Positions 1 to 7,928 of a stretch of 64,000 nucleotides of DNA are shown here, in pieces. A program made the position numbers and the translations under genes. Within the stretch, counting starts at the first letter, position 1; every line of letters starts with the position of its first letter. The DNA is from DASUSH01 sp963785155 (GTDB lineage: Bacteria > Actinomycetota > Thermoleophilia > Solirubrobacterales > 70-9). The notes below the pieces were generated by a model, which searched no databases, was not told the origin of the DNA, and saw nothing but the letters and a program-made list of their open reading frames with translations. The stretch is from NCBI GenBank assembly GCA_963785155.1, contig CAWAUB010000006.1:1-64000 (forward strand). The letters run 5' to 3'.

Positions 1-106
1 CGGCGAGGTCGGTGACGGGAAGATCTTCGTCCTCCCGCTCGAGCGGGCCGTGCGCATCCGCACCGGTGAGACCGACAGCAGCGCCGTGACCCCGGTGGAC
101 GCATGA
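1..106 (+). CDS. glnB: Nitrogen regulatory protein P-II, C-terminal end only
   Basis: The first 34 codons of the window read as the last part of a P-II signal-transduction protein: a GDGKIF stretch followed by VRIRTGE, the conserved end of the GlnB/GlnK family. P-II trimers sense ATP/ADP and 2-oxoglutarate and bind ammonium channels and nitrogen enzymes. The T-loop and its modification site lie outside the window, so GlnB and GlnK cannot be told apart. The stop TGA overlaps the ATG of the ammonium transporter (ATGA), so the two are co-transcribed, which supports a GlnK-like role in gating that channel. Confidence 0.85.
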   Translation, partial: GEVGDGKIFVLPLERAVRIRTGETDSSAVTPVDA

Positions 107-1428
107 CCGACGTCCTCAGCATCGCCGCCAAGATCGACACGGGCGATACCGCCTGGATGCTGATGGCGACCGCGCTCGTCCTCTTCATGACGATCGGGCT
201 CGGCATCTTCTACGCCGGTCTCGTCCGCTCCAAGAACGCCCTCAACACGTTCATGATGTCGATCGCGGCGATGTCCGTCGCCGGCATCTCCTGGGCGCTG
301 ATCGGCTACTCGCTCGCCTTCGGTGAGGGCGGCGGCTTCATCGGCGACTTCAGCTACGCCTTCCTCAAGGACGTCGGCTTCGAGCCGTTCGCAGAAGGAC
401 AGACGATCCCGCACCTCGTCTTCTTCGCCTTCCAGGGCAGCTTCTGCATCATCACGGCGGCACTGGTCTCGGGCGCCGTCGTTGAGCGCATGCGCTTCTC
501 GACCTACCTGCTCTTCATCGCCGTCTGGTCGATCCTCGTCTACCCCGTCCTCGCCCACTGGGTCTTCGGCGGCGGTTTCCTCTTCGACGGCGGCACGCTC
601 GACTTCGCCGGCGGCGTCGCGGTCGAGATGGCCTCGGGATTCTCTGCTCTCGCGGCGGCCTTGATCGTCGGCGCACGGAAGGATTATGGGCGACTCGCGC
701 TCCTTCCCCACAACGCCGTGCTCGTCCTGATCGGGGCGGGAATCCTCTGGTTCGGCTGGTTCGGCTTCAACGGCGGCAGCGGCCTCGGCACGGGCAACCA
801 GAGCGTCCTGGCCTTCGTCAACACCCTGCTGACGCCTGTGGTCTGCCTCGCCACGTGGTTCGTTTTCGACGCGATCCGCGGCCGGAAGGTCACCGCGATC
901 GGCGCCGCGACCGCGATCATCGTCGGCTGCGTCCTGATCACCCCTGCCGGCGGGTTCATCAGTCCCGCCTGGGCGATGGTGCTCGGCTTCGTCGGCACCA
1001 TCCCGTGTTACCTGCTCGTGGCCTACCGCCCGCGGACCCGGGTCGACGAGACCCTCGACGTGCTCGCGGTGCACGGCCTCGCCGGCTTCTTTGGAATCCT
1101 CTTCATCGGCTTCGCTGCCCAGGAGGCATGGAACGGCGTCGAAGCTGCCGGCCTCGCCCCCAGTGGCGACGGACTCTTCTACGGCGACGCGGCTCTGCTC
1201 GGGGACCAGGCGCTCGCGGCACTCGTGACCCCGCTCTACGCGTTCGCGGCCACCGCCGTGATCCTGCTCGCCATCAAGGCGGTCAGCAGCCTGCGGGCAA
1301 GCGATTCCGAGGAGTCGATCGGCCTCGACGTCATCTACCACGGCGAGGAGGCCTACCCCACGGGCGAGGGCGCGATCCTCGTCACCCCTGAGGCGGGCTT
1401 CGAAGAGCCCCGCCCGGTCGCCGACTAG
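103..1428 (+). CDS. amt: Ammonium transporter Amt with Glu at the first twin-His position
   Basis: 441-residue integral membrane protein of the Amt/Mep/Rh family with about 11 hydrophobic helices; it conducts ammonium across the cytoplasmic membrane. Family marks are FYAGLVRSKN near residues 36-46, the Phe-gate region FAFQG (108-112), LDFAGG (166-171), GWFGFNGGS (218-226) and DVLAVHG (319-325). The pore normally carries two stacked histidines. Here the second is kept (His324), but the position after LDFAGG that should hold the first is Glu175. The C-terminal tail keeps the conserved GLD-HGE-AY pattern (about 408-418) that P-II proteins contact. It is translationally coupled to the P-II gene upstream, the standard glnK-amtB arrangement. 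Confidence 0.95.
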   Translation: MTDVLSIAAKIDTGDTAWMLMATALVLFMTIGLGIFYAGLVRSKNALNTFMMSIAAMSVAGISWALIGYSLAFGEGGGFIGDFSYAFLKDVGFEPFAEGQTIPHLVFFAFQGSFCIITAALVSGAVVERMRFSTYLLFIAVWSILVYPVLAHWVFGGGFLFDGGTLDFAGGVAVEMASGFSALAAALIVGARKDYGRLALLPHNAVLVLIGAGILWFGWFGFNGGSGLGTGNQSVLAFVNTLLTPVVCLATWFVFDAIRGRKVTAIGAATAIIVGCVLITPAGGFISPAWAMVLGFVGTIPCYLLVAYRPRTRVDETLDVLAVHGLAGFFGILFIGFAAQEAWNGVEAAGLAPSGDGLFYGDAALLGDQALAALVTPLYAFAATAVILLAIKAVSSLRASDSEESIGLDVIYHGEEAYPTGEGAILVTPEAGFEEPRPVAD

Positions 1429-1443
1429 CGGCGACGAGCACCG

Positions 1444-2248
1444 TTAGTCGGCGAACTCCGCGTCTCGCTTCTCCAGGAACGCGGCGATCGCCTCGGGCAC
1501 GGCCTTCGAATGCGTCGTCATGATCTGCTGGCGGTCCTCGTACTCGACCGCCGCCTGCTCGGAGGGGATCTCGAGTGCAGTCCACATTCCCTGCTTGGTC
1601 AGCCGCACGCCCCACGGGGCCAGCGCGGCGATCCCGCCGGCTCTTGCCAGCGCATGCACCGTCACCGACTCGTCATCCACAACACCGGCGACGAGCCCAA
1701 TCCGCTCGGCCTCCACCGCGTCAACGCGCCGGCCGGTGAGCATCAGCTCATGCGCCCGCGAGGCGCCGATAAGCCGCGGCAGGAGCCAGCTCGTGGCCAT
1801 GTCGCAGTTGGAGACGCCGATGTTGATGAAAGCGGCGCTGCAGCACGGCGCTGGTGGCCGCGTAGCGGATGTCGCTCGCCAGCGCGAGCGCCAGCCCGAA
1901 CCCCGCCGCCGGTCCGTTGACGGCGGCAATGACGGGCTGCGGCGTCGCCCGTAGACGCAGGATCAGCCTCGACATGTGCTGCTGGTTTCCGAGCGAGTCG
2001 CGCGGCGGATCCGAACCGTCGTTGCCGGGTGCCTGGCCGTAGCCATGCAGGTCGAGGCCGGCGCAGAATCCACGACCGGCGCCGGTGAGGACGACGGCAC
2101 GGCAGGAACGATCGGCAGCGATGCGCCCGAGCTCGGCGTGAAGCGCCTCGCAGAGCTCAGAGTTGATCGCGTTGAGCTCGTCGGGCCGGTTCAGGGTGAT
2201 GAGCTGCACGCTCTCGGCGGCACGCTCGCTCAGCAGGACCTCGCTCAT
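1444..2248 (-). CDS. Enoyl-CoA hydratase/isomerase family protein (frameshifted here)
   Basis: Crotonase-fold enzyme, probably hydrating or isomerising enoyl-CoA in fatty-acid breakdown. The N-terminal part (start ATG at 2248) shows ITLNRPDELNAI, the oxyanion-hole stretch GRGFCAGLDL and NGPAAGFGLALAL. The C-terminal part is in another frame and begins AAFINIGVSNCDM, followed by the usual LMLTGRRVDAVEAERIGLV. The two halves join perfectly if one base is removed near 1838-1843 (CTGCAGC read as CTGAGC), giving VLSAAFINIG. The full product would be about 267 residues, normal for the family. A good AGGAGA ribosome site precedes the ATG. The shift is either a sequencing error or a recent disabling mutation; its substrate is not evident. 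Confidence 0.8.
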
Positions 2249-2280
2249 ACGTTCTCCTGGCTATCCGCGCACGATGAGTC

Positions 2281-3292
2281 TCAGGCCGCGCGTAGACGAT
2301 CTTGCCGGTCGTCGTCCGCGGGCTCGGCCTGCTCCGGCGCGGCTTGGCCGGCGGGCGGACGCGGCGGACCACGGTGAGCTTGGCCGGGTTGGCTGAGATT
2401 CGCGCGAACATCCGCGGGCCCTCGCCGTTGGTCATCCGGGCCGCCGCCAGCGCAGCCTGCGCTCGGGTGAAGGCCTCGGCGACCGGGATGCCCTGGGCTA
2501 GCGCGGCGTAGAGGATGGCCGCGAACGCGGTCTTCACGTCCTTCGCCAGCTTTCGGGGCGTCCCGATCGCCACCGGCACGTACTCGGCGAGCCAGGCTGC
2601 CTCGTCGAGGCTCCCGTGGGCGGCGAGGAACGCGACCCGCAGGCGCTCGCCCGCCGCGTCGATCGGGCCCAGCAAGGTCTCCGGCTTGCGCGGACGGCCG
2701 ACGATGTGGACCACGGCCGGGCCGCGATGCTCGAAGGCGGGCTCGAGGTCGGAGAAACGATGCGCGTGGACGGCGGCGATCTCAACCCGGTCGCGGTGAC
2801 CGGCGGCCTCGAGCCAGTCGTCCAGGGCGTGCACCTCCTCGGCGAGCGCTGCCCGCCCGGCCCGCCCGGAGGCGGTGGCCAGGACCCGTAGAAGCGGCGC
2901 GCCCCTGCGCTTCGCACGCTCCGTGGACCGCCGCCGGCCGGCAGCGGTGACGGGGCGCGGTACCCGGGGCTCGGGCGTGGGCGGCGGGCGTTCCTCGCCG
3001 AGGTCGACCTCGCGCAATTCTGGAAGCTCCGGAAGGGCGGGCTCACCGTTTACCCAGACCGCCACGCCCTGGTCGAGCGTGGCCCGCAAGTCGCCTCGAC
3101 CTCCTTCTCGATCTCGACGATCAGCTCCTCGAGTCGTTTCCCCTGCCGGCGATGGCCGGCGACGATCTTCGGCTCGCTGCCGATCGCGTCCAGCTCGATC
3201 GCCTTTTCGATCGCGGCCATGCGCCGGCGCTCGAGCACGACCTTGCGTCGCGCGAGCAGCTCGATACGCGCGTGGTAGGTCTCTTCGGACAT
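2281..3292 (-). CDS. Degenerate CHAT (caspase-like) domain protein (frameshifted here)
   Basis: Reconstructed protein of about 337 residues. The helical, charged N-terminus (ATG at 3292, GGAGAA upstream) reads MSEETYHARIELLARRK and runs to EIEKEVEA, where the frame breaks near 3088-3092; adding one base continues it as DLRATLDQG. The central part follows the CHAT pattern: a first strand with RVLATASG, then EEVHALDDWLEAAG, DLEPAFEHRGPAVVHIVG, VAFLAAHGS, VPVAIGT, and the last helix AEAFTRAQAAL. Both CHAT catalytic sites look lost: the GHG motif is GRP and the NAC cysteine motif is AAH. A second indel near 2338-2342 would give a natural end, PEQAEPADDD...LRAA, at 2281; as sequenced, the frame runs on to 2157 inside the next gene. 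Likely a non-catalytic CHAT relative; function unknown. Confidence 0.55.
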
Positions 3293-3332
3293 TTCTCCGA
3301 ACGCGACGGTAAGGCGGTCCGCGGACGGATCC

Positions 3333-3785
3333 TCAGGCGGCGAGCTCCAGCTCGAGTTGCTCGGGCCGCCGGGCGCGCTCGATCGCCTCCGCATAGGTGC
3401 CGTGATGGATCGACCTGGGCCGTGGAATGGTCAATCCGTACGCCTCGCGCATGGCGACGTGGAGGGCGTCGCGGAAGCCCTTCCCGTGCCAGCGGCGCCT
3501 GCCCGGCAGCTCGCCGACGTGGAGATGCACGAGCTCGTGGAGGAGGATCTCCTGCGCGTCGCCACGGCGGATCCCCGGGTACGCGGTGACGGAGAGGCGC
3601 CACTGGCCGGGGACCGCGAAGCCGACCCGGTTCGGGCGCTTGCTGGGACGGCGGACGCGCAGGTCCGGGAGGCGGCGGGCGAGCTCTCCCCCGTCGAAGA
3701 TCGCCAGCGCCCGCAGCCGCTCCATCTCCTCGAAGAGGTCGAGGCCGTCGACGACGTAATAGCCGGGCTTCCGTTTCCGCCCCAT
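3333..3785 (-). CDS. SprT-like zinc metallopeptidase
   Basis: 150-residue protein with the SprT/WLM-type zinc site: HELVH at residues 83-87 (His83, Glu84, His87) and a likely third ligand in RRRWHGKGF (His100). The N-terminal 60 residues are basic and may bind nucleic acid. SprT-domain proteins resemble the protease core of Spartan/SPRTN, which cleaves DNA-protein crosslinks, but bacterial SprT-like proteins are mostly uncharacterised. The start is the ATG at 3785 (MGRKRKPGYY); the longer upstream frame is proline/arginine-rich read-through. It lies 41 bases upstream of the CHAT-like gene on the same strand and probably shares a transcript with it. Confidence 0.75.
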   Translation of the reverse strand: MGRKRKPGYYVVDGLDLFEEMERLRALAIFDGGELARRLPDLRVRRPSKRPNRVGFAVPGQWRLSVTAYPGIRRGDAQEILLHELVHLHVGELPGRRRWHGKGFRDALHVAMREAYGLTIPRPRSIHHGTYAEAIERARRPEQLELELAA

Positions 3786-3825
3786 GGGCGTGAAACTAGG
3801 CGGCGATGCGGCGGAGGAACGAGCG

Positions 3826-4318
3826 GTGAACGACGACGGCATTCGCCCGGCGCGACACCGGCGACGCGGAGGCGATCGCCCGGATCTACAACGAGGGAAT
3901 CGCCGAGCGGATCGCGACCTTCGAGACCGTGGATCAGCGACCGGAGCGCTTCGCCGCGGCGATCGAGCGCGGCGATCTGGTCCTGGTCGGCATCCGGGAC
4001 GGCGCGGTGGCCGCCGTCGCATGGGTCGGCCCCTACGCGGACGACCACCACTACTACTCGGGCGTGGGCGAGGCAACGCTCTACGTCGACGCGGCGGCTC
4101 GGCGATCCGGCCTCGGGAGCGCCCTGCTCGACGCGCTTGCCTCCGAGGCGCCCGGGCACGGGTACCACAAGCTCGTCGGGAAGCTCTTCACGTCGAACAC
4201 CCCGAGCCTCGCGATGCTCCGCGCCTGCGGCTGGGACGAGGTGGGGGTACATCGCCGGCACGGGCAGCTCGACGGCGAGTGGAAGGACGTGCTGGTCGTC
4301 GAGCGCCTGCTGGCATGA
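3826..4318 (+). CDS. GNAT acetyltransferase, phosphinothricin acetyltransferase-like (frameshifted here)
   Basis: GNAT-fold N-acetyltransferase using acetyl-CoA. A GGAGGA ribosome site at 3812-3817 precedes GTG 3826, which opens VNDDGIRPA. The frame then breaks near 3849-3855; one missing base (GCGCGA for GCGCGCGA) restores RDTGDAEAIARIYNEGI, the characteristic start of PAT-like enzymes. The intact remainder shows the acetyl-CoA motif ARRSGLGSALL and the late GNAT signature NTPSLAMLRACGW. The rebuilt length of about 164 residues fits the family. Without the repair, the only usable start is GTG 3929, which would lose the first strand and helix of the fold. Substrate unknown; amine or herbicide-type acceptors are typical relatives. 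Confidence 0.75.
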
Positions 4319-4322
4319 GAGT

Positions 4323-4598
4323 ATGGGCGCGATGAACGATCCACAGACGCCACACGACCCATCCGCCCCCCACCACCGCGAGCATCACGTCCGCACGCCG
4401 ACGCATGAGCTGCACCACGAGGAAAAGCTGAAGCGCCAGAGCTTCCACATCACGGTGCTCACCATCGCGCTGATCGGGGTCCTCATCGCGTTCGCCTACG
4501 CGGCCGCGTTCGACCTCGACCACTGGGCAGAGTGGATCGTCCTCGGCGGGATCTGCTTCACGGCGCTCGGCTCGATCGTCGCGGTCCAGACGCGCTGA
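4323..4598 (+). CDS. Small two-helix membrane protein
   Basis: 91-residue protein (88 if the ATG at 4332 is used). The first 40 residues are His/Pro/Glu-rich and hydrophilic (PHHREHHVR, THELHHEEKLK). Two hydrophobic segments follow, roughly residues 47-65 and 70-88 (ITVLTIALIGVLIAFAYAA and WIVLGGICFTALGSIVAV). The histidine-rich cytoplasmic tail could bind metal, but there is no recognisable family signature. It sits directly after the acetyltransferase gene and ends just before the GH3 gene on the same strand, so all may share a transcript. Function unknown. Confidence 0.6.
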   Translation: MGAMNDPQTPHDPSAPHHREHHVRTPTHELHHEEKLKRQSFHITVLTIALIGVLIAFAYAAAFDLDHWAEWIVLGGICFTALGSIVAVQTR

Positions 4599-4636
4599 AC
4601 CGCGACCCGGTCTACAAGCGCCGGCGCGCTGCAGCG

Positions 4637-5725
4637 ATGGCCGTCGTCGTACTGCCCGTGCTGCTCGCGATCCTCCTGCGTGGGTGCCTCTCGGGTGACC
4701 CCGAGCCCGCTCAGCAGGCGGCGGCACCCGCCCTGCCTCCCGAGTGCGCCGGGAACGACGCAGCCGCGGTTCGCTCTCGCCTCGGCGCCCGGATCATCGT
4801 CCGCATGGAGGGCGAGGCGACGCGTCCCCTCCTTCGTCAGGCCCGCGCGGGCGAGATCGGCGGCGTCATCCTCTTCCCGCCCGAGGGACAGGACCCGGAG
4901 GCGCTCGCCGGGGAGATCGAGCGCCTTCAGGCCGCCGCGAGCGACGGTGGCCACGGGCCGCTGGTCGTGGCGATCGACCAGGAGGGCGGCGAGGTGAAGC
5001 GGTTGCCGGAGCTTCCGCCCGATGTGCCTCCTTCCGAGATCGGCGGCGATGCGGCCGAGGCGGAGCGCCAGGGACTGGCGACGGGGCGGGCGCTCGCCGC
5101 ACTGGGGGTCAACGTCGACCTGGCACCGGTGCTCGACGTCCCCACCGGGCCGGAGTCCTTCATCGCGTCGCGCGCGTTCGCCACGAGCGTCAAGAGGGTC
5201 GCTGAGAGCGGTACGGCGTTCGCCGAGGGGCTGGAGCAGGGCGGGGTCGCCGCGACCGGGAAACACTTCCCCGGGCTCGGGAACTCGACCGGGAATACCG
5301 ACCTCGGCCCCGCCGAGGCTGGTGCGGGCGACCCGATCGAGTTGCTCGATTCTCTGCGCCCGTTCCGCGACGCGATCGCCGCCGGGCTTGACCTGGTGAT
5401 GCTCTCGAACGCGGTCCACCCGGCCTCGGACCCGCGCCGTCCGGCGTTCGCCTCACCGGAGGTCGAGGAGCTGTTGCGCGAGCGGATCGGCTTCACGGGC
5501 GTGACGATCACCGACGACCTCGGGGCGGGCGCGGTCACGGCCACCTACGACGCGGAGGCCGCGGCGCTGGCGGCGGTGCGTGGCGGCGCCGATCTGCTCC
5601 TCTTCGCGCTCACCTCCGAACCGGACGTGCTCGAGGGGCTGGTCAAGGCGGCTGAGCGCGGCCGGATCGATGCTGCCTCGGTCGAGGCCTCGTGCGTGCG
5701 CCTCGCCATACTTTCCGGCTCATGA
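4637..5725 (+). CDS. Glycoside hydrolase family 3 lipoprotein (NagZ-like)
   Basis: 362-residue exported GH3 enzyme related to beta-N-acetylhexosaminidases. From the ATG at 4637 the N-terminus is a hydrophobic leader ending LLRGC, a plausible lipobox; a basic KRRR lies just before this ATG, so the true start may be an upstream unusual codon. GH3 marks are VVAIDQEGGEVKRL, the loop GKHFPGLGNSTGNTD and the nucleophile strand TITDDLGAGAV. In NagZ the loop carries an Asp-His acid/base pair (DSH); here the equivalent is NTD, so the general acid/base differs. Its likely place is outside the membrane, acting on wall muropeptides or other beta-glycosides. The stop overlaps the nadE start (ATGA). Confidence 0.85.
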   Translation: MAVVVLPVLLAILLRGCLSGDPEPAQQAAAPALPPECAGNDAAAVRSRLGARIIVRMEGEATRPLLRQARAGEIGGVILFPPEGQDPEALAGEIERLQAAASDGGHGPLVVAIDQEGGEVKRLPELPPDVPPSEIGGDAAEAERQGLATGRALAALGVNVDLAPVLDVPTGPESFIASRAFATSVKRVAESGTAFAEGLEQGGVAATGKHFPGLGNSTGNTDLGPAEAGAGDPIELLDSLRPFRDAIAAGLDLVMLSNAVHPASDPRRPAFASPEVEELLRERIGFTGVTITDDLGAGAVTATYDAEAAALAAVRGGADLLLFALTSEPDVLEGLVKAAERGRIDAASVEASCVRLAILSGS

Positions 5726-7497
5726 CCGCCAGAAGCCCACAGCGCCGCCTGCGCATCGCCCTCGCGCAGCTCAACCCGACCGTCGGGGACGTCGGCGGCA
5801 ACGCCGCGATGATGGCCGAGCGAATCGGCGAGGCGCGGGACGCCGACGCCCAGCTGGTGGTCTTCCCGGAGCTTGCGCTCACGGGGTATCCGCCTGAGGA
5901 CCTGCTGCTGAAGCCCCACTTCCTCGGCGCCGTCGAGGAAGAGCTCGCTGGGCTGGCGGCGGGGGTCGAGGGGATCGTCGCGCTGGTCGGCTATGCGGAG
6001 CAGGACGCCGGCGCGATCCACAACTCCGCCGCCGTGCTCGCCGAGGGCGCGGTCGAGGGCAGCTACCGGAAGGTGCTCCTGCCGAACTACGGCGTCTTCG
6101 ACGAGCGCCGCTATTTCGAGGCCGGCGACTGCCCGGTACTCCTCGATCTCGGTGGCATCCGGATCGGGTTGACGATCTGCGAGGACATCTGGTTCCCGGG
6201 TCCACCCGCGTCCACGGAGGCACTCGCCGGGGCGGGGCTGGTCGTCAACCTCTCCGCCTCCCCGTATCACCGGGGCAAGCCCGCCGAGCGCGAGGAGATG
6301 GTCCAGGGCCGCGCACGGGAGACCGGATGCGCCTTCGCCCTCTGCAACGCGGTGGGCGGCCAGGACGAGCTCGTCTTCGACGGGCACAGCGTGATCGTCG
6401 ACGCGGCCGGCGAGACGATCGCGCGTGCGGCCCAGTTCAGTGAGGAGTTGCTTGTCGCGGACCTTTCCCTGCCGGCGCCCGACCCCGGTGGCGAAGGCGC
6501 AGAGGACCGGCCCGGGAACATCGAGACGCGGCTCGTCGCGTCGATCGAGTGCCCCGAACCACCTGAGCCCCCTCCCCCGCCCCGGCTGGCCGAGCCGCTC
6601 GCGCCGGAGGAGGCCGAGGTCTACGAGGCGCTCGTCGTGGGGCTGCGCGACTACGTCGGGAAGAACGGTTTTGGCCACGTCGTCTTCGGCCTCTCGGGCG
6701 GGATCGACTCGGCACTCGTCGCCCTGGTCGCCGCCGACGCGCTCGATCCGTCCCGCGTCCGCTGCGCGATCATGCCCTCGCCGCATTCCTCAACCGAGAC
6801 GCAGGACGACGCACGGGCGATCGCGGCGAACCTCGGGATCCAGGCCCACGAGTTCGAGATCGCCGGCGGGATGCGCTCCTACGAGGACCTGCTCGCGCCG
6901 GCGTTCGAGCGAGAGCGCCCCGACAGCTCGGCGCCCGGCGATGCGGCGAAGAACGAGCCCGGCCCCGACGTCACCGCCGAGAACCTTCAGGCCCGGATTC
7001 GCGGCAACCTGCTGATGGCCCTCTCGAACCGATTCGGGTGGCTCGTACTGACGACCGGCAACAAGAGCGAGATGTCGGTCGGCTACGCGACCCTCTACGG
7101 CGACATGGCCGGCGGCTTCGCCGTCATCAAGGACGTCCCGAAGCAGCTCGTCTACCGGCTCGTGCGCTGGCGGAACGAAAAGGAAGGCCGTGAGCTCGTA
7201 CCCGCGTCGGTGATCGACCGCGCCCCCTCCGCGGAGCTGCGGCCCGACCAGCGCGACGAGGACTCCCTGCCGCCCTACGAGACGCTCGACCGGATCCTCG
7301 AGGAGTACGTCGAGCGCGACCGCAGCCCGGAGCAGATCGCCGCGGACGGAATCGACCGGGACCTCGTAAACGAGGTGATCCGGCTCGTCGACCGCTCGGA
7401 GTACAAGCGCCGCCAGGCCCCTCCCGGCATCCGCATCTCCCCGAAGGCGTTCGGCCGCGACCGGCGGCTGCCGATCACGAACCGGTTCGGCGCCTAG
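5722..7497 (+). CDS. nadE: Glutamine-hydrolysing NAD(+) synthetase
   Basis: 591-residue cytoplasmic enzyme for the last step of NAD synthesis: deamido-NAD, ATP and glutamine to NAD. The N-terminal nitrilase-fold glutaminase domain has the triad Glu50 (VFPELALTGYP), Lys117 (SYRKVLLPNYG) and Cys153 (LTICEDIWFPG). The C-terminal synthetase domain has the P-loop GLSGGIDSALVAL and the TTGNKSEMSVGYATLYGDM block. The length fits the two-domain type found in actinobacteria, although the mycobacterial form is longer. The start is the ATG at 5722, which overlaps the stop of the GH3 gene; the open frame extends ten codons upstream without a better start. It converges on the thioesterase gene at 7518. 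Confidence 0.95.
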   Translation: MTARSPQRRLRIALAQLNPTVGDVGGNAAMMAERIGEARDADAQLVVFPELALTGYPPEDLLLKPHFLGAVEEELAGLAAGVEGIVALVGYAEQDAGAIHNSAAVLAEGAVEGSYRKVLLPNYGVFDERRYFEAGDCPVLLDLGGIRIGLTICEDIWFPGPPASTEALAGAGLVVNLSASPYHRGKPAEREEMVQGRARETGCAFALCNAVGGQDELVFDGHSVIVDAAGETIARAAQFSEELLVADLSLPAPDPGGEGAEDRPGNIETRLVASIECPEPPEPPPPPRLAEPLAPEEAEVYEALVVGLRDYVGKNGFGHVVFGLSGGIDSALVALVAADALDPSRVRCAIMPSPHSSTETQDDARAIAANLGIQAHEFEIAGGMRSYEDLLAPAFERERPDSSAPGDAAKNEPGPDVTAENLQARIRGNLLMALSNRFGWLVLTTGNKSEMSVGYATLYGDMAGGFAVIKDVPKQLVYRLVRWRNEKEGRELVPASVIDRAPSAELRPDQRDEDSLPPYETLDRILEEYVERDRSPEQIAADGIDRDLVNEVIRLVDRSEYKRRQAPPGIRISPKAFGRDRRLPITNRFGA

Positions 7498-7517
7498 GCG
7501 CCAGGCGAATTCGCTAG

Positions 7518-7928
7518 CTAGGTGTTGGTCGGCCGCGGCCTGACAGCGATCACGACCCGGACGACCGCCGCGACGCGGCCCTCGTCGTCGGCGCACTCGA
7601 TGTCCCAGACCCAGGAGGTGCGCCCGCGGTGGATGGCGCGACCGGTGGCGTTGATGTTTCCCTCGAGGATGGGCCGCAGGAACGTGGCGTTGTTCGACTG
7701 GCCCATCGCGACCATCCCGTCGTCGGCGACGGCGGCGTAGGTCATCGCCGAGGCCATCGTCTCGGCGATCGCCGAGTAGACGCCCCCGTGGACGAGGCCG
7801 AACGGCTGGAGCACCCGTTCCTCGACCGCGACCCGCGCGCGGCCGTCCGCGTCGCCGGGATCGAGCAGCTCGATCCCGAGGGCCGCGTTCAGGCCGCCGA
7901 TCGGCATCTCGCTGAGATCTGGGCTCAT
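7518..7928 (-). CDS. PaaI-type hotdog-fold thioesterase
   Basis: 136-residue single hotdog domain. The PaaI/YdiI-type signature is present: LQPFGLVHGGVYSAIAETMAS with the conserved His-Gly-Gly, followed by GQSNNATFLRPILEGNINATG. These enzymes hydrolyse acyl- or aroyl-CoA thioesters in the cytoplasm, for example to free CoA from dead-end aromatic intermediates; the substrate cannot be read from sequence. The ATG at 7928 overlaps the stop of the MMPL-like gene upstream by four bases, so the two are one transcription unit reading leftward. Confidence 0.85.
   Translation of the reverse strand: MSPDLSEMPIGGLNAALGIELLDPGDADGRARVAVEERVLQPFGLVHGGVYSAIAETMASAMTYAAVADDGMVAMGQSNNATFLRPILEGNINATGRAIHRGRTSWVWDIECADDEGRVAAVVRVVIAVRPRPTNT

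Noticed and set aside
7489..7514. Two small perfect palindromes (GGCGCCTAGGCGCC and GCGAATTCGC) between nadE and the PaaI-type gene as a terminator
   Set aside because: Each has almost no loop, so a stable RNA hairpin is unlikely; palindromes this short are expected by chance in GC-rich DNA.
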